Shown here: in pieces, positions 54,499 through 63,172 of the stretch
Numbering within the stretch: the first letter of the stretch is position 1
How the letters are laid out: every line of letters begins with the position of its first letter
NCBI RefSeq assembly: GCF_015773195.1
Contig: NZ_JADWYK010000002.1
Coordinates: forward strand, 1 to 64,000
Length of the DNA stretch: 64,000 nt
From: Hymenobacter guriensis
GTDB taxonomy: Bacteria > Bacteroidota > Bacteroidia > Cytophagales > Hymenobacteraceae
Direction of reading: 5' to 3'
Made by a program: the position numbers and the translations under genes
The notes under the pieces: model-generated
The model's input: only the letters and a program-made list of their open reading frames with translations
Databases searched by the model: none
What the model was told of the DNA's origin: nothing

Positions 54499-54963
54499 TT
54501 ACCAGATGGCCAAAAGCTGAACGGATTTGCCGTTGAACGTCACCTGCCCGCCAACCCGCTGCCCGGCCAGCGCCGCCGCTACCGGGGCCGCCGCCGATAC
54601 GGCAAAGTATTCCTGCCCCTCCACTACCAGCTTGCCGGCGCTGATGCTGATATAAAACCAACCCAGGCTGGTGTGCACCAGGGCGCCGGGGCGTACGGTG
54701 TCGCAGCAAAGCTCGGGGTGGATGCGCTGCAGCTCGCCCAGGAGCTGGCGGGCTTGTTGCAGCTGCACGGCGTTCCGGTCCCGCTCGTTCTGGGCCATGG
54801 CGCGGCCGGTTTCGTACTTGTCGCCGGCGCTGCTCTTGGTTTCGGAGTTGGCCGATTCCTGCGCCGCCTGGATGGCCGCTTGGCAGGCATCAATGCGCTC
54901 CTGCACGTAGGCCAGGCAGAGGTGGTGGAGGCGGGGTTTGATCAGCTCGTTTGGGCTTCCCAT
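54499..54963 (-). CDS. GreA/GreB-like factor (coiled-coil plus FKBP-like C-terminus)
   Basis: The 154-residue protein has an N-terminal coiled-coil pair with the tip SSAGDKYETGRAMAQNERDR (about residues 43-62) and a C-terminal beta domain (GALVHTSLGWFYISISAG, then AAALAGQRVGGQVTFNGKS). This is the Gre-like family of Bacteroidota, sometimes mislabelled 3-oxoacyl-ACP synthase. True Gre factors enter the RNA polymerase channel to rescue stalled complexes using acidic tip residues; the acidic Asp and Glu at this tip are present. Its start overlaps the end of the upstream gene by 22 bases, so they are coupled. Confidence 0.78.
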   Translation of the reverse strand: MGSPNELIKPRLHHLCLAYVQERIDACQAAIQAAQESANSETKSSAGDKYETGRAMAQNERDRNAVQLQQARQLLGELQRIHPELCCDTVRPGALVHTSLGWFYISISAGKLVVEGQEYFAVSAAAPVAAALAGQRVGGQVTFNGKSVQLLAIW

Positions 54964-55370
54964 AGGATGTTGGAATCATGCTCGACCTGCCAGTTAGTTA
55001 ATAAGAGGCCCAGCTTATTGATAGAGGCCGCTTCTGCCAGAAGCGAGAATTCCAGCCGGCATTTAGCGGGTAAATTTTCATTATTGTCAAGTAGTACCTG
55101 AAGCGCCGTATGGCCTAAGGCATCGTAACAATACGCCCTAAGTACCATAAAATCGGTATGCCTGCGATTGAGGCCGGACTCAAAAGAGTGGCTGTCTGCA
55201 ACGTTTTGCGGGAAGTTCGTGAGCTGACGGCCAAATTCCTTCCAGGCGTCGGTGTTACCATAGAAGTGCATGTGTGCTTCGATTTTTCCACGTGTGATGG
55301 TCACATCAAACGTGCAGCATCCATCATCTTCGACGCTGCTGGCTTCAATAAGAATCTTACCGCTATGCAT
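54942..55370 (-). CDS. Hypothetical protein overlapping the Gre-like gene
   Basis: The 142-residue soluble protein shows mixed alpha/beta pattern (KILIEASSVEDDGCCTFDVT, AWKEFGRQLTNFP). It lacks a signal peptide. The gene's base composition seems a little lower in GC than its neighbours. WKEFGRQL followed by FP resembles small proteins sometimes annotated as WapI-type immunity proteins, but the match is too weak to name. It overlaps the downstream gene by 22 bases. Confidence 0.6.
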   Translation of the reverse strand: MHSGKILIEASSVEDDGCCTFDVTITRGKIEAHMHFYGNTDAWKEFGRQLTNFPQNVADSHSFESGLNRRHTDFMVLRAYCYDALGHTALQVLLDNNENLPAKCRLEFSLLAEAASINKLGLLLTNWQVEHDSNILWEAQTS

Positions 55371-55479
55371 TACTGAACTCGTTAGGTAGACTTATTAGTT
55401 TTTGCCAATTTTCACTTGACTCCATTACCGCGCTGGCATTCGTTGCCCAAGTTGCAGCAATTTGCTTTATTCTTACGCT

Positions 55480-57660
55480 ATGCCCACCCCTCCCGACTCT
55501 CTGGCTGCTCAGCTGCTCGCGCAGAGCCCCAACCCCGTGTTGCGCCTTATGGCTAATGGTGCCGTAGCATACGCTAACCCGGCGGCCGAAGCGCTGCTCG
55601 GGCAGTTAGGTGCCGAACAGGAGGCAGTCGTGCTTCAGCGGCTACTGGCTCTGCCCTCTGCGGCGGACATTTCGCTCAACGGACAGCACTACCAGGTAGC
55701 CGTGGTGGCTGATGCCGATGCACGCACCCTCTATTTCACGGATACGACCGCGCGGCAGCTCACGGAGCAGCGGGCTTTTTTCGAAACGGTGTTTCAGCAT
55801 TTGCCCACCGGGGTTGCCATCTTCGACGCCGACCAGCGGTTTCTGTACGTAAATCCGGCGGCCGTGCGCAACGACGAAGTGCGGGAGTGGCTTATCGGCA
55901 AGGATAACTTTGAGTACTGCCAGCACCGAAACCATCCGATTACGATGGCTGTGGAGCGCCAGCAGAAGTTTGAGCTGGCCGTACAGCAGCGGTCCGAAGT
56001 TATGTGGGAGGAAACGGTGCACGGGCTGGCCGGCACGCGTCACTGGCTGCGCATCTACCATCCGGTGTTCGACGCCGACGGCACCCTGCGCATGGTGGTG
56101 GGCTCTAGCGCCGATATTACGGACCGCTACCTGGCCGAGCAGGAAACCACCCGGGCCCGGCATGCAGCCGAAGCGGCCGTGCGGGCCCGCGAAACGTTTC
56201 TGGCCAATATGAGCCACGAAATCCGTACGCCCATGAACGGGGTGCTGGGTATGGCCGGCTTGCTGGCCCGCACGGAGCTGAGCGCCCAGCAGCAGGAGTA
56301 CGTGAGCATCATCCGCAATTCCGGCAACCACCTGCTCTCGGTGCTCAACGATGTGCTCGATGTAGCCAAAATCACGTCCGGCAAGCTGGAGTTGGAGCAC
56401 ATGCCTTTTGATCTGGGCAACGTTATCCGCATTGCCACCCAAACGCAGGCGTTTCGAGCCAATGAGAAGGACTTGCAGTTTGTGCTGGAGCCGCTGGATC
56501 TGCCGGAAATTCTGGTACTAGGCGACCCGCACCGCCTTAGCCAGGTACTCCTGAATTTGCTCAGCAATGCCATCAAGTTCACCCAGCAGGGCGAAGTGCG
56601 CCTGCTGGCCCGCTGCCGGCAGGAAACCGAGGCGGCGCTGATGGTTCACTTCCGGGTAAGCGACACGGGCGTGGGCGTACCGGCCAGCAAGCAGGAAGCC
56701 ATCTTCGCCAGCTTCGCCCAGGCCTACGCCGATACCACCCGCAACTTTGGTGGCACGGGCCTGGGTCTCACCATCAGCAGCACGTTGGTGGAGCAGTTGG
56801 GCGGCAACCTCGTGCTGTGCAGCGTACCGGGCGAAGGCAGCACGTTCAGCTTCACGCTGACTTTCCCAAAGGCCCCGGCGGGTTTTGTAGCGGAGCACCA
56901 TGCACCCGCTCCCCACGATGCCGGGCTGGTGCAGGGCTGGCGCGTGTTGCTGGTTGAAGACCACGACGTAAACCGCCTGCTGGCCCAGTTGGTGCTGGAA
57001 CACTACGGCGTGACGGTAGATGCCGCCGTGAGCGGAGCCGCCGCCCTGCAGCTGTTCGAGCAGCACCGGTACCAGTGTATTCTGATGGATATTCAGATGC
57101 CGGACATGAGCGGCCTGGATGTGACGGCCGCCATGCGCCGCCACCCCGATGATGCACGGGCCCGCACGCCCATCATTGCCCTCACGGCTAACGCCTTCCG
57201 GGCCGACAACGAAAAATACCTGGCCGCCGGCATGGATGACTGCGTGGCCAAACCCTTCGATGAGGCCGAGCTGTTGCGCAAAATGCTGGCTCTCCACCAG
57301 AAAGCCGAAGCCACCGCGCCACTTTTCGACCTGCATGACCTGCACCAGATGGCGCACGGCAGTCCTACGTTTGCGCGGCGCATTCTGGAATCCTTTCTGG
57401 AGCAAACTCCGGCCGTACTGGCCCAGCTACAGCAGGCCGCCACCGACGCCGATTGGCCGACTGTAGCTATGTGCGCCCATAAGCTTAAGCCCTCCCTCAA
57501 GCTTTTGCGCAGCCCGGAACTGCTGGCGGCCGTTCGGGAACTGGAAAACCCAACCGCACAAGCCGCCGGGCGCCGGGCTGCCTCACATCAGCTTTCGAAC
57601 ACGCTACCAACGCTGCTTGTGCAGCTGCAAGCCAATCTGGAGGCAACTGCCCGTAAGTAA
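55480..57660 (+). CDS. PAS-PAS hybrid histidine kinase with receiver and HPt
   Basis: The 726-residue protein lacks membrane segments, so it is probably cytoplasmic. Order: two PAS domains (about residues 15-85 and 95-225; IFDADQRFLYVNPAAVRN visible), HisKA with the active His in MSHEIRTPMNGVLGM (near 246), HATPase (NLLSNAIKF, DTGVGVP, GTGLGLTIS, about 290-465), a receiver with Asp in CILMDIQMPDMSG (near 537), and a C-terminal HPt with His in MCAHKLKPSLKLL (near 667). It can run a full His-Asp-His relay within itself. The single receiver protein on the facing strand at 57733 is a plausible end acceptor. Confidence 0.95.
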   Translation: MPTPPDSLAAQLLAQSPNPVLRLMANGAVAYANPAAEALLGQLGAEQEAVVLQRLLALPSAADISLNGQHYQVAVVADADARTLYFTDTTARQLTEQRAFFETVFQHLPTGVAIFDADQRFLYVNPAAVRNDEVREWLIGKDNFEYCQHRNHPITMAVERQQKFELAVQQRSEVMWEETVHGLAGTRHWLRIYHPVFDADGTLRMVVGSSADITDRYLAEQETTRARHAAEAAVRARETFLANMSHEIRTPMNGVLGMAGLLARTELSAQQQEYVSIIRNSGNHLLSVLNDVLDVAKITSGKLELEHMPFDLGNVIRIATQTQAFRANEKDLQFVLEPLDLPEILVLGDPHRLSQVLLNLLSNAIKFTQQGEVRLLARCRQETEAALMVHFRVSDTGVGVPASKQEAIFASFAQAYADTTRNFGGTGLGLTISSTLVEQLGGNLVLCSVPGEGSTFSFTLTFPKAPAGFVAEHHAPAPHDAGLVQGWRVLLVEDHDVNRLLAQLVLEHYGVTVDAAVSGAAALQLFEQHRYQCILMDIQMPDMSGLDVTAAMRRHPDDARARTPIIALTANAFRADNEKYLAAGMDDCVAKPFDEAELLRKMLALHQKAEATAPLFDLHDLHQMAHGSPTFARRILESFLEQTPAVLAQLQQAATDADWPTVAMCAHKLKPSLKLLRSPELLAAVRELENPTAQAAGRRAASHQLSNTLPTLLVQLQANLEATARK

Positions 57661-57732
57661 TAGTGACGCCAACAGGCCTAACTAGCGCAGCAAAGCAGCT
57701 TTCAGGGCCTATGTACTCCGCTCAAAAAGCCG

Positions 57733-58158
57733 CTAAAGCCGCGGGGTATCGGCATGAGGGTGCAACCGCTCCGTTACGCGCCGGACGGCCTGCACAAACC
57801 GCTCATAGGTGAAAGGCTTCACCAAGTAGTCGGCTACCCGAAGCTCGAATGCGTCCCAGGCAAAGTTTTCGTGCGCCGTGGTCAGGATTACCTGCGGCGG
57901 CTGGGGCAGCAGCCGCAGCATGTCGAGGCCGTTTAAGTCGGGCATTTCCACGTCCAGGAATAATACATCCACCTGCTGCCCGGCGCTGAAAAACTCCAGC
58001 CCTTCTACGCTTCCGGTGAGCATAGCTTTCAGGTGTAGCTTGCCATTCAGCTGGATGAAATGCTCCAGCGACAGACGATTGATTTCGTCGTCATCCAGGA
58101 TGGCGCAGGTCAGGAGTGCCCCTGAAGAAGCTGGGCTGACGGCGTGGGCATCCTGCAT
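57733..58158 (-). CDS. Single-domain response regulator (LytT-type receiver, no output domain)
   Basis: The 141-residue protein shows AILDDDEINRLSLEHFIQL (acidic pocket), the phosphorylation Asp in VLFLDVEMPDLNG, the conserved Thr in ILTTAHENFAWDAFEL and Lys in YLVKPFTYERF. This receiver type normally carries a LytTR DNA-binding domain, which is absent. It faces the hybrid kinase gene, 73 bases apart. ATG 58158 is chosen; the ORF stays open to 58287 with unlike composition. Confidence 0.9.
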   Translation of the reverse strand: MQDAHAVSPASSGALLTCAILDDDEINRLSLEHFIQLNGKLHLKAMLTGSVEGLEFFSAGQQVDVLFLDVEMPDLNGLDMLRLLPQPPQVILTTAHENFAWDAFELRVADYLVKPFTYERFVQAVRRVTERLHPHADTPRL

Positions 58159-58320
58159 AAAAGCTCTGAGCTGAAAAAGGAAGAATCGACTTGCACGACC
58201 TCTTGGAAGAGCCCTGCAAGGCAAAGTACGAACTGTAGTACAAGAATGAAATTCAAACGGCGCTCTGTCTCCATCTTTAGAGCCCAAGCCGGCACCTCTG
58301 CCATTACCTTGTAGGCTATA

Positions 58321-59808
58321 CTAAGCAAGCCCTTCCGCCAGCTTGCGGTCGTTGCTTAGGCGCGGCACCTTGTTTTGGCCGCCGAGCTTGCCCTGGCTTT
58401 TCATGTAGCGCTGAAACGCCCCGACCGGCAGCGGCGTGAGCAGCAGCGGCGCCAGGATGTTGCCGGCTAGCAGGTCGTCGTAGTACACGTTGCGTTGGCG
58501 CAGGCCGGCATCCAAGGCTTCGGCAAAGGTGACGAGAGAGCGGGGCGGATGGGCAAACTCAATCAGCCACTCGTGGCGGGAAAGTACGGCGGGGTCGTCG
58601 CTTACGCGGGGTGCTACCGTAAACTCCACTACTTCGGCTTCGGGGTGCTGGCGCATGGCCTCGCGCAGGGCTTGCTCCACTTCCTCCCCAATGACGTGCT
58701 CCCCAAAAGCCGACAGAAAGTGCTTGATACGACCCGTGACGACTACCCGAAACGGATACTTCTGGGTAAAGCGTACAGTGTCGCCGAGGGAATAGCCCCA
58801 GAGGCCGGCGTTGCTGTTCAGCACCACAGCATACTGCTGATCCAGCTCGACTTCCGCAATGGTGAGGCGGGGCGGGTTGGACTCAAAAAACCGCTCGGCG
58901 GGGATGAATTCGTAGAAAATACCCGCATCCAGCAGCAGCAGCAGGCCGGGGTTGCCGGGCTCGTCCTGAAACGCCAGGAAGCCCTCCGAAGCCGGAAACA
59001 GCTCGATGCTGTCGACGGGCCGACCAATGGTTTCGAACAGCTTTTTGCGGTAGGGCTCGAAGTTGACGCCCCCGTACACAAACAAGTCAAACTGCGGAAA
59101 CACTTCCCCCACCGGCCGGCCGGCGCGCTGCACAATCCGGTCGAAGTACATCTGCACCCAGGGCGGAATCCCCGAAATGAGCGTCATGGGCTGGTGCAGG
59201 GTTTCGTCGACGATGCAATCCAGCTTCTGCTCCCAGTCTTCGATTATGTTGGTCTGGTAGCTGGGCAGCTGGTTGCGGCGCAGGTAGGCCGGCACGTGAT
59301 GATTGGCAATGCCCGAGAGCCGGCCCGTGTGGATGCCGCCTACCGATTCCAGGGCCGGGGAGCCCGACAAGAAAATGAGCTTACCATCCAGAAAGTGGCT
59401 TTTGCCCGTGCGGTGCACGTAATGAAGCAGCGCGTCGCGGGCCCCGTTGATGTGGTTGGGAATGCTGTCCTCGGTGATGGGAATATACTTGGCCCCGGAG
59501 GTAGTGCCGCTGGTTTTGGCCAGGTACAGCGGCTTACCGGGCCAAAGCACGTTGGCCTCGCCGGTTTTTAGGCGCTCAAAGTAGGGTTTGAGACCTTCGT
59601 AGTCGCGCACAGGTACGCGGGCGGCCAGGTCCTGGGCGGTGCGGGCGGCGCCCAAGTCATGGTCGCGGCCGAAGCTGGTGCGGGCACCCTGGCGCAGCAG
59701 TTCGCGCAGTACCTGCTGCTGGGTGCCCACGGGGTCCTGCTGCCAGCGGGCGTACTGGCGGGCAACGTAAGCGGCCAGTGGCCGGCTCAGAGCGGATTTG
59801 ATTCCCAT
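58321..59808 (-). CDS. GH3 auxin-responsive promoter family protein
   Basis: GH3 enzymes are acyl-adenylate-forming amino acid ligases known from plants, and homologues occur in Bacteroidota. The 495-residue protein has the ATP-binding Ser/Thr loop AKTSGTTSGAKYIPIT near residue 100, VYGGVNFEPYRKKL near 250, EGFLAFQDEPGNPGLLLLL near 280 and a C-terminal lid region (GQNKVPRLSNDRKLAEGLA). Bacterial substrates are unknown. TACATTTA (59834-59841, minus strand) is a near -7 element. Confidence 0.92.
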   Translation of the reverse strand: MGIKSALSRPLAAYVARQYARWQQDPVGTQQQVLRELLRQGARTSFGRDHDLGAARTAQDLAARVPVRDYEGLKPYFERLKTGEANVLWPGKPLYLAKTSGTTSGAKYIPITEDSIPNHINGARDALLHYVHRTGKSHFLDGKLIFLSGSPALESVGGIHTGRLSGIANHHVPAYLRRNQLPSYQTNIIEDWEQKLDCIVDETLHQPMTLISGIPPWVQMYFDRIVQRAGRPVGEVFPQFDLFVYGGVNFEPYRKKLFETIGRPVDSIELFPASEGFLAFQDEPGNPGLLLLLDAGIFYEFIPAERFFESNPPRLTIAEVELDQQYAVVLNSNAGLWGYSLGDTVRFTQKYPFRVVVTGRIKHFLSAFGEHVIGEEVEQALREAMRQHPEAEVVEFTVAPRVSDDPAVLSRHEWLIEFAHPPRSLVTFAEALDAGLRQRNVYYDDLLAGNILAPLLLTPLPVGAFQRYMKSQGKLGGQNKVPRLSNDRKLAEGLA

Positions 59809-59845
59809 GCGGGGAAAGCAGATTGATGACCGGTAAATGTAGCCG

Positions 59846-60400
59846 CTAATACTGTACGCGCCGAAAGCTGTTGCTCTCGAATGTAGCGGTGTTTACTGGC
59901 TCCACTCGTTGCCAAAGGCCCAGCAGGGGAGTAAGCTTAACAACCCGGTGCTGTGTATCACTGGTTGCAAACCCGTCATAGCGTGACTGTTCCACTACCC
60001 GAATAGAGGAGTTGGCTATGCCTGTATACAATACCCGCTCATCCTGCCAGCTTGCATCATGACCAATCCAGTAAAACGCTAAGAAAAGCAAAGAGAAAGT
60101 GAATGCAGGTACTGCCAGGAACCCTGTGACACCCATCAGTACATACCGTGGCGTTGGCCATACCGCCAAGGCCCGAAAGTGCAAAGCCAGGGCCACGGGC
60201 CATAACCAACCCAGGGCTGCCTGCATGGTATGAAAGACCAGACGGAGGTTGGTGCTGTCTATTAGTTCGATACCAAGCCAATTTGATGTTGCTTCAAGCG
60301 CCCAGAGCACACAGCCTAGCCACCCAAGCCCAATAATCCACGGCCGTATTGATTGGCGCTTGTTCCCCACCGCCGGCTGCGTAGCTTGAATAGGTGACAT
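59846..60400 (-). CDS. Membrane protein, unknown
   Basis: The 184-residue protein has about four hydrophobic segments in its first 130 residues (IIGLGWLGCVLWALEATS, GWLWPVALALHF, YVLMGVTGFLAVPAFTFSLLFLAFYWIG) and a soluble C-terminal tail ending FESNSFRRVQY. No family is recognised. It appears lower in GC than neighbouring genes by eye. Start ATG 60400. It is divergent from the OsmC gene. Confidence 0.68.
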   Translation of the reverse strand: MSPIQATQPAVGNKRQSIRPWIIGLGWLGCVLWALEATSNWLGIELIDSTNLRLVFHTMQAALGWLWPVALALHFRALAVWPTPRYVLMGVTGFLAVPAFTFSLLFLAFYWIGHDASWQDERVLYTGIANSSIRVVEQSRYDGFATSDTQHRVVKLTPLLGLWQRVEPVNTATFESNSFRRVQY

Positions 60401-60500
60401 ATTTCTCGTAGTTATATTCTTCGCGCTTGCAAGTTCACAAAAACTCCGCTTCAGGCTGGCCGTTATATCTTCACAACTTCACCTTTCATACTTTCTCTAT

Positions 60501-60929
60501 ATGATCAACCAACGTGGCAAGGCCGTCTGGAACGGCGACATCAAAGGCAGCGGCGAAATTTCCACCCAAAGCGGCACGGTGCAGGCACCTTATTCGGTCG
60601 GCGCCCGGTTTGAAGGCCAGAAGGGCACCAACCCCGAGGAGCTGATTGGAGCGGCCCACGCCGGCTGCTACACCATGTTCCTGGCCAGCATTCTGACCAA
60701 GGACGGCAAGCAGGTTCAGCAGATTCGCACCGAGTCGAAGGTGACGCTGGATACCTCCGGAGAAGTGCCCAAAATCGTGAAAATTTCTCTGACCACCGAA
60801 GGCGAAGTAGCTGGCCTTTCGCAGGATGAGTTTCAGCAGTACGCCGAGAAAGCCAAGGAAAATTGCCCCATTTCTCAGGTACTAAAAGCTGTACCCGAAA
60901 TGGAGCTGGCCTCGGCCACGCTGAAATAA
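60501..60929 (+). CDS. OsmC-family organic hydroperoxide reductase
   Basis: OsmC/Ohr proteins detoxify organic hydroperoxides with a pair of reactive Cys. The 142-residue protein has Cys56 in GAAHAGCYTMF and Cys122 in KENCPISQ, the usual pair, and NPEELIGAAHA typical of the OsmC branch. Cytoplasmic; no signal peptide. A hairpin (60940-60975) follows its stop. Confidence 0.93.
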   Translation: MINQRGKAVWNGDIKGSGEISTQSGTVQAPYSVGARFEGQKGTNPEELIGAAHAGCYTMFLASILTKDGKQVQQIRTESKVTLDTSGEVPKIVKISLTTEGEVAGLSQDEFQQYAEKAKENCPISQVLKAVPEMELASATLK

Positions 60930-60939
60930 GCCGAAAGGT

Positions 60940-60975
60940 AGTTGTTGGTTGCTCTGTGTTGCACAACCGACAACT
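60940..60975. repeat. GTTGT/ACAAC hairpin after the OsmC gene
   Basis: AGTTGTTGGTTG (60940-60951) and CAACCGACAACT (60964-60975) pair with one mismatch. No T run follows, and the -7 element of the next gene begins 4 bases later. Confidence 0.7.
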
Positions 60976-60978
60976 CCT

Positions 60979-60986
60979 TACTTTTG
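60979..60986 (+). promoter_or_regulatory. -7 promoter element of the gene at 61014
   Basis: TACTTTTG matches TAnnTTTG with a TTG 17 bases upstream, within the right arm region of the hairpin. ATG 61014 follows after 27 bases. Confidence 0.72.
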
Positions 60987-61013
60987 CGGCTTCTCTCCTC
61001 TTCTCAAGCTTTT

Positions 61014-61487
61014 ATGCCTCCAGCTTCTACCCGTTTCCGTCTTCAGCCCGCCAACACCCAGCGCATTCCGTTCTGGGGTCAGTTGTTTATCGGGCTTATC
61101 TGGCTGGGCTACGTGCTGGCGCTGATTGTTTCGGGCGAAGGCAGCAGCGACTTCCACTTTCTGCACTACGTGTTTCTGGTGTTCAGTCTCGTGTATCTGG
61201 GCTACGTGCTGGTGCACAATGCGCCTATTTTCGGTACCCAGAGCTACCTGGAGTTTACGCCTGCCTACATTGTGCACAAAAGCGGCCTGTTCCGGGCCAA
61301 GCAGGCTTTTCCGGCCGAAACCATTGCCGCTATTGAGCTGCTGCCCCGCCAGCTGCGCCTTAAGCTGAAGGATGGCACCAGCTTCCCCCTGAGTTTGCGC
61401 GAAGTTCGTGGGGTTAAGCGCCGGCGCCTCGTGCTGGAGAAAATCCGGACGTTTGCCGCCCAGCACCAGATTCCGGTGCGGGAGTAG
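61014..61487 (+). CDS. Membrane protein with PH-like soluble domain
   Basis: The 157-residue protein has two helices near the N-terminus (LFIGLIWLGYVLALIVSG and FHFLHYVFLVFSLVYLGYVLV, about residues 25-70) and a soluble part beginning LEFTPAYIVHKSGLFRAKQAFPAETI, with alternating strands (LRLKLKDGTSFPLSLREVRG). This looks like a bacterial PH-type (bPH) fold on the cytoplasmic face. Function unknown. It is followed at once by the second copy of the 182-187-bp element. Confidence 0.72.
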   Translation: MPPASTRFRLQPANTQRIPFWGQLFIGLIWLGYVLALIVSGEGSSDFHFLHYVFLVFSLVYLGYVLVHNAPIFGTQSYLEFTPAYIVHKSGLFRAKQAFPAETIAAIELLPRQLRLKLKDGTSFPLSLREVRGVKRRRLVLEKIRTFAAQHQIPVRE

Positions 61488-61669
61488 CCTCACCCCCGCC
61501 CCCTCTCCCGTGGAGAGGGGAGCCAGGCGCGCTGCCCAGCGCAGCTGCTTCGGCTCGCGCTTCCGCAGCCGTTACCAAGAAAGATATTGTTTAAATGCGA
61601 CAACGCCTCGGCTGGTAAGCCGAGGCGTTGTGTCGTCAGGCTCCCCTCTCCACAGGACAGAGGGTGAGG
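61488..61669. repeat. 182-bp dispersed element, copy 2
   Basis: It has the same ends as the copy at 50073-50259 (CCTCACCCCCGCCCCCTCTC ... GGGTGAGG). The internal hairpin (61600-61631, perfect 14-bp arms) has a compensatory A-T to C-G change and a loop of GGTA, the reverse complement of TACC in copy 1. It lies between genes that converge (61487 and 61682). Confidence 0.93.
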
Positions 61670-61681
61670 CTCTACAGGCCC

Positions 61682-63172
61682 TTATTTCGCGAATTTCTTA
61701 CGCAGCTCCTGCACCTGGCTGCGGAACTGCTTGTCGGAATCGATAAGGTCCGATACGGTTTGCACGGAGTGGATGACGGTGCTATGGTCGCGGCCGCCGA
61801 AGTGGTAGCCGATGCTTTTGAGCGAATGGTTGGTGTGCTCCTTGGCAAAGTACATAGCCACCTGTCGGGCCGTTACCACTTCCTTTTTGCGGGTTTTGGC
61901 TTTCAGCAGGTCCACTGAAATGCCAAAGTACTCGGCCACGGTTTTCTGGATAAAGTCCAGGTTTACCTCCGCTTCTACATCCTCAATGATGTGGCGGAGG
62001 GCCTGCTTGGCCATTTCCAGGTCGATTTCGCGCCGGTTGAGGGAGCTTTGCGCAATCAGGGAAATCAGCACGCCTTCCAGCTCGCGCACGTTGGTATCCA
62101 CGGAGTACGCCAGATACTCCACCACCTGCGGCGGTATGTCGATGCCATCCTGCTGCATTTTGTTCTGGATGATGGCCATGCGCGTCTCGAAGTCGGGGCT
62201 TTGCAGGTCAGCGGTCAGGCCCCACTTAAAGCGCGACAAGAGCCGGTCTTCCAGGCCCACCAGGTCACGCGGGGGGCGGTCCGAGGTCATTACAATCTGC
62301 TTCCCGGCCTGGTGCAGGTGGTTGAAGATGTGGAAGAACATTTCCTGGGTCTTGTCCTTGCCCGACAGGAACTGTACGTCGTCCAGAATCAGTATATCCA
62401 CCAGCAGGTAAAAGTTGGCAAAATCCTGCACCGCGTTGGCCCGCAGGCTTTCGATGAACTGGTTCGTAAACTTCTCCGCCGACACGTAAAGCACGAACTT
62501 ATCGGTGTTCGAGGCTTTGATGTGGTTGCCGATGGCCTGCACCAGGTGGGTTTTGCCCAGGCCCACGCCGCCATAAATCATCAGCGGGTTGAAGCTTGTC
62601 GTGCCCGGTTTATTAGCCACGGCAAGGCCGGCCGAGCGCGCCAGGCGGTTGCAGTCCCCCTCAATATAGTTCTCGAAGGAATACGTGTTGTTGAGCTGGG
62701 ACTGCAGGTAGTTGCGGTCGATTACCTTGGACGCTTCGAAGGGGTTGCGCAGCTGGGCGGGTGCCGCCGGCGCGGCCGCGGCCGCCGCCACGTTGCGGGC
62801 CGAGGCCGTGAGGGCGCCCGCGGCCACCGAGCCGGCCACCGTAGCGGCATCGGCCGGGCCCGTCATCTTGCGGGCCGTGGGGATGTTGACGGTGCGCGGC
62901 TTGTTCTGGCTGTTGCCCTGGTCTACCACAATGGAGTACTCCAGCCGGCCCTCGGGGCCCAGCTCCTGATAGATGCCGCGCTTGAGCTCATCCACGTAGT
63001 GCTCTTCCAGCCACTCGTAAAAAAACTGGCTGGGTACCTGAATTACGAGTACGTTGTTGTGCAGGGCTACCGGCACAATGGGCTCAAACCACGTGCGGAA
63101 ACTCTGCTCCCCGATGCTGCTCCTGATGATGCGAAGACAGTTGGCCCAAACGATACGGCAATCCTTCAACAT
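61682..63172 (-). CDS. dnaA: Chromosomal replication initiator DnaA
   Basis: DnaA binds origin boxes and opens the DNA in its ATP form. The 496-residue protein has domain I (LKDCRIVWANCLRIIRSS, FRTWFEPIVPV), an Ala/Pro-rich linker, domain III with Walker A GGVGLGKTHLVQAIGNHI near 205 and Walker B LILDDVQFL near 268, and domain IV with the box-binding signature GGRDHSTVIHSV near 470. Start ATG 63172 (MLKDCR); a TTG lies one codon upstream. dnaN and gyrase genes are not adjacent. Confidence 0.98.
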   Translation of the reverse strand: MLKDCRIVWANCLRIIRSSIGEQSFRTWFEPIVPVALHNNVLVIQVPSQFFYEWLEEHYVDELKRGIYQELGPEGRLEYSIVVDQGNSQNKPRTVNIPTARKMTGPADAATVAGSVAAGALTASARNVAAAAAAPAAPAQLRNPFEASKVIDRNYLQSQLNNTYSFENYIEGDCNRLARSAGLAVANKPGTTSFNPLMIYGGVGLGKTHLVQAIGNHIKASNTDKFVLYVSAEKFTNQFIESLRANAVQDFANFYLLVDILILDDVQFLSGKDKTQEMFFHIFNHLHQAGKQIVMTSDRPPRDLVGLEDRLLSRFKWGLTADLQSPDFETRMAIIQNKMQQDGIDIPPQVVEYLAYSVDTNVRELEGVLISLIAQSSLNRREIDLEMAKQALRHIIEDVEAEVNLDFIQKTVAEYFGISVDLLKAKTRKKEVVTARQVAMYFAKEHTNHSLKSIGYHFGGRDHSTVIHSVQTVSDLIDSDKQFRSQVQELRKKFAK

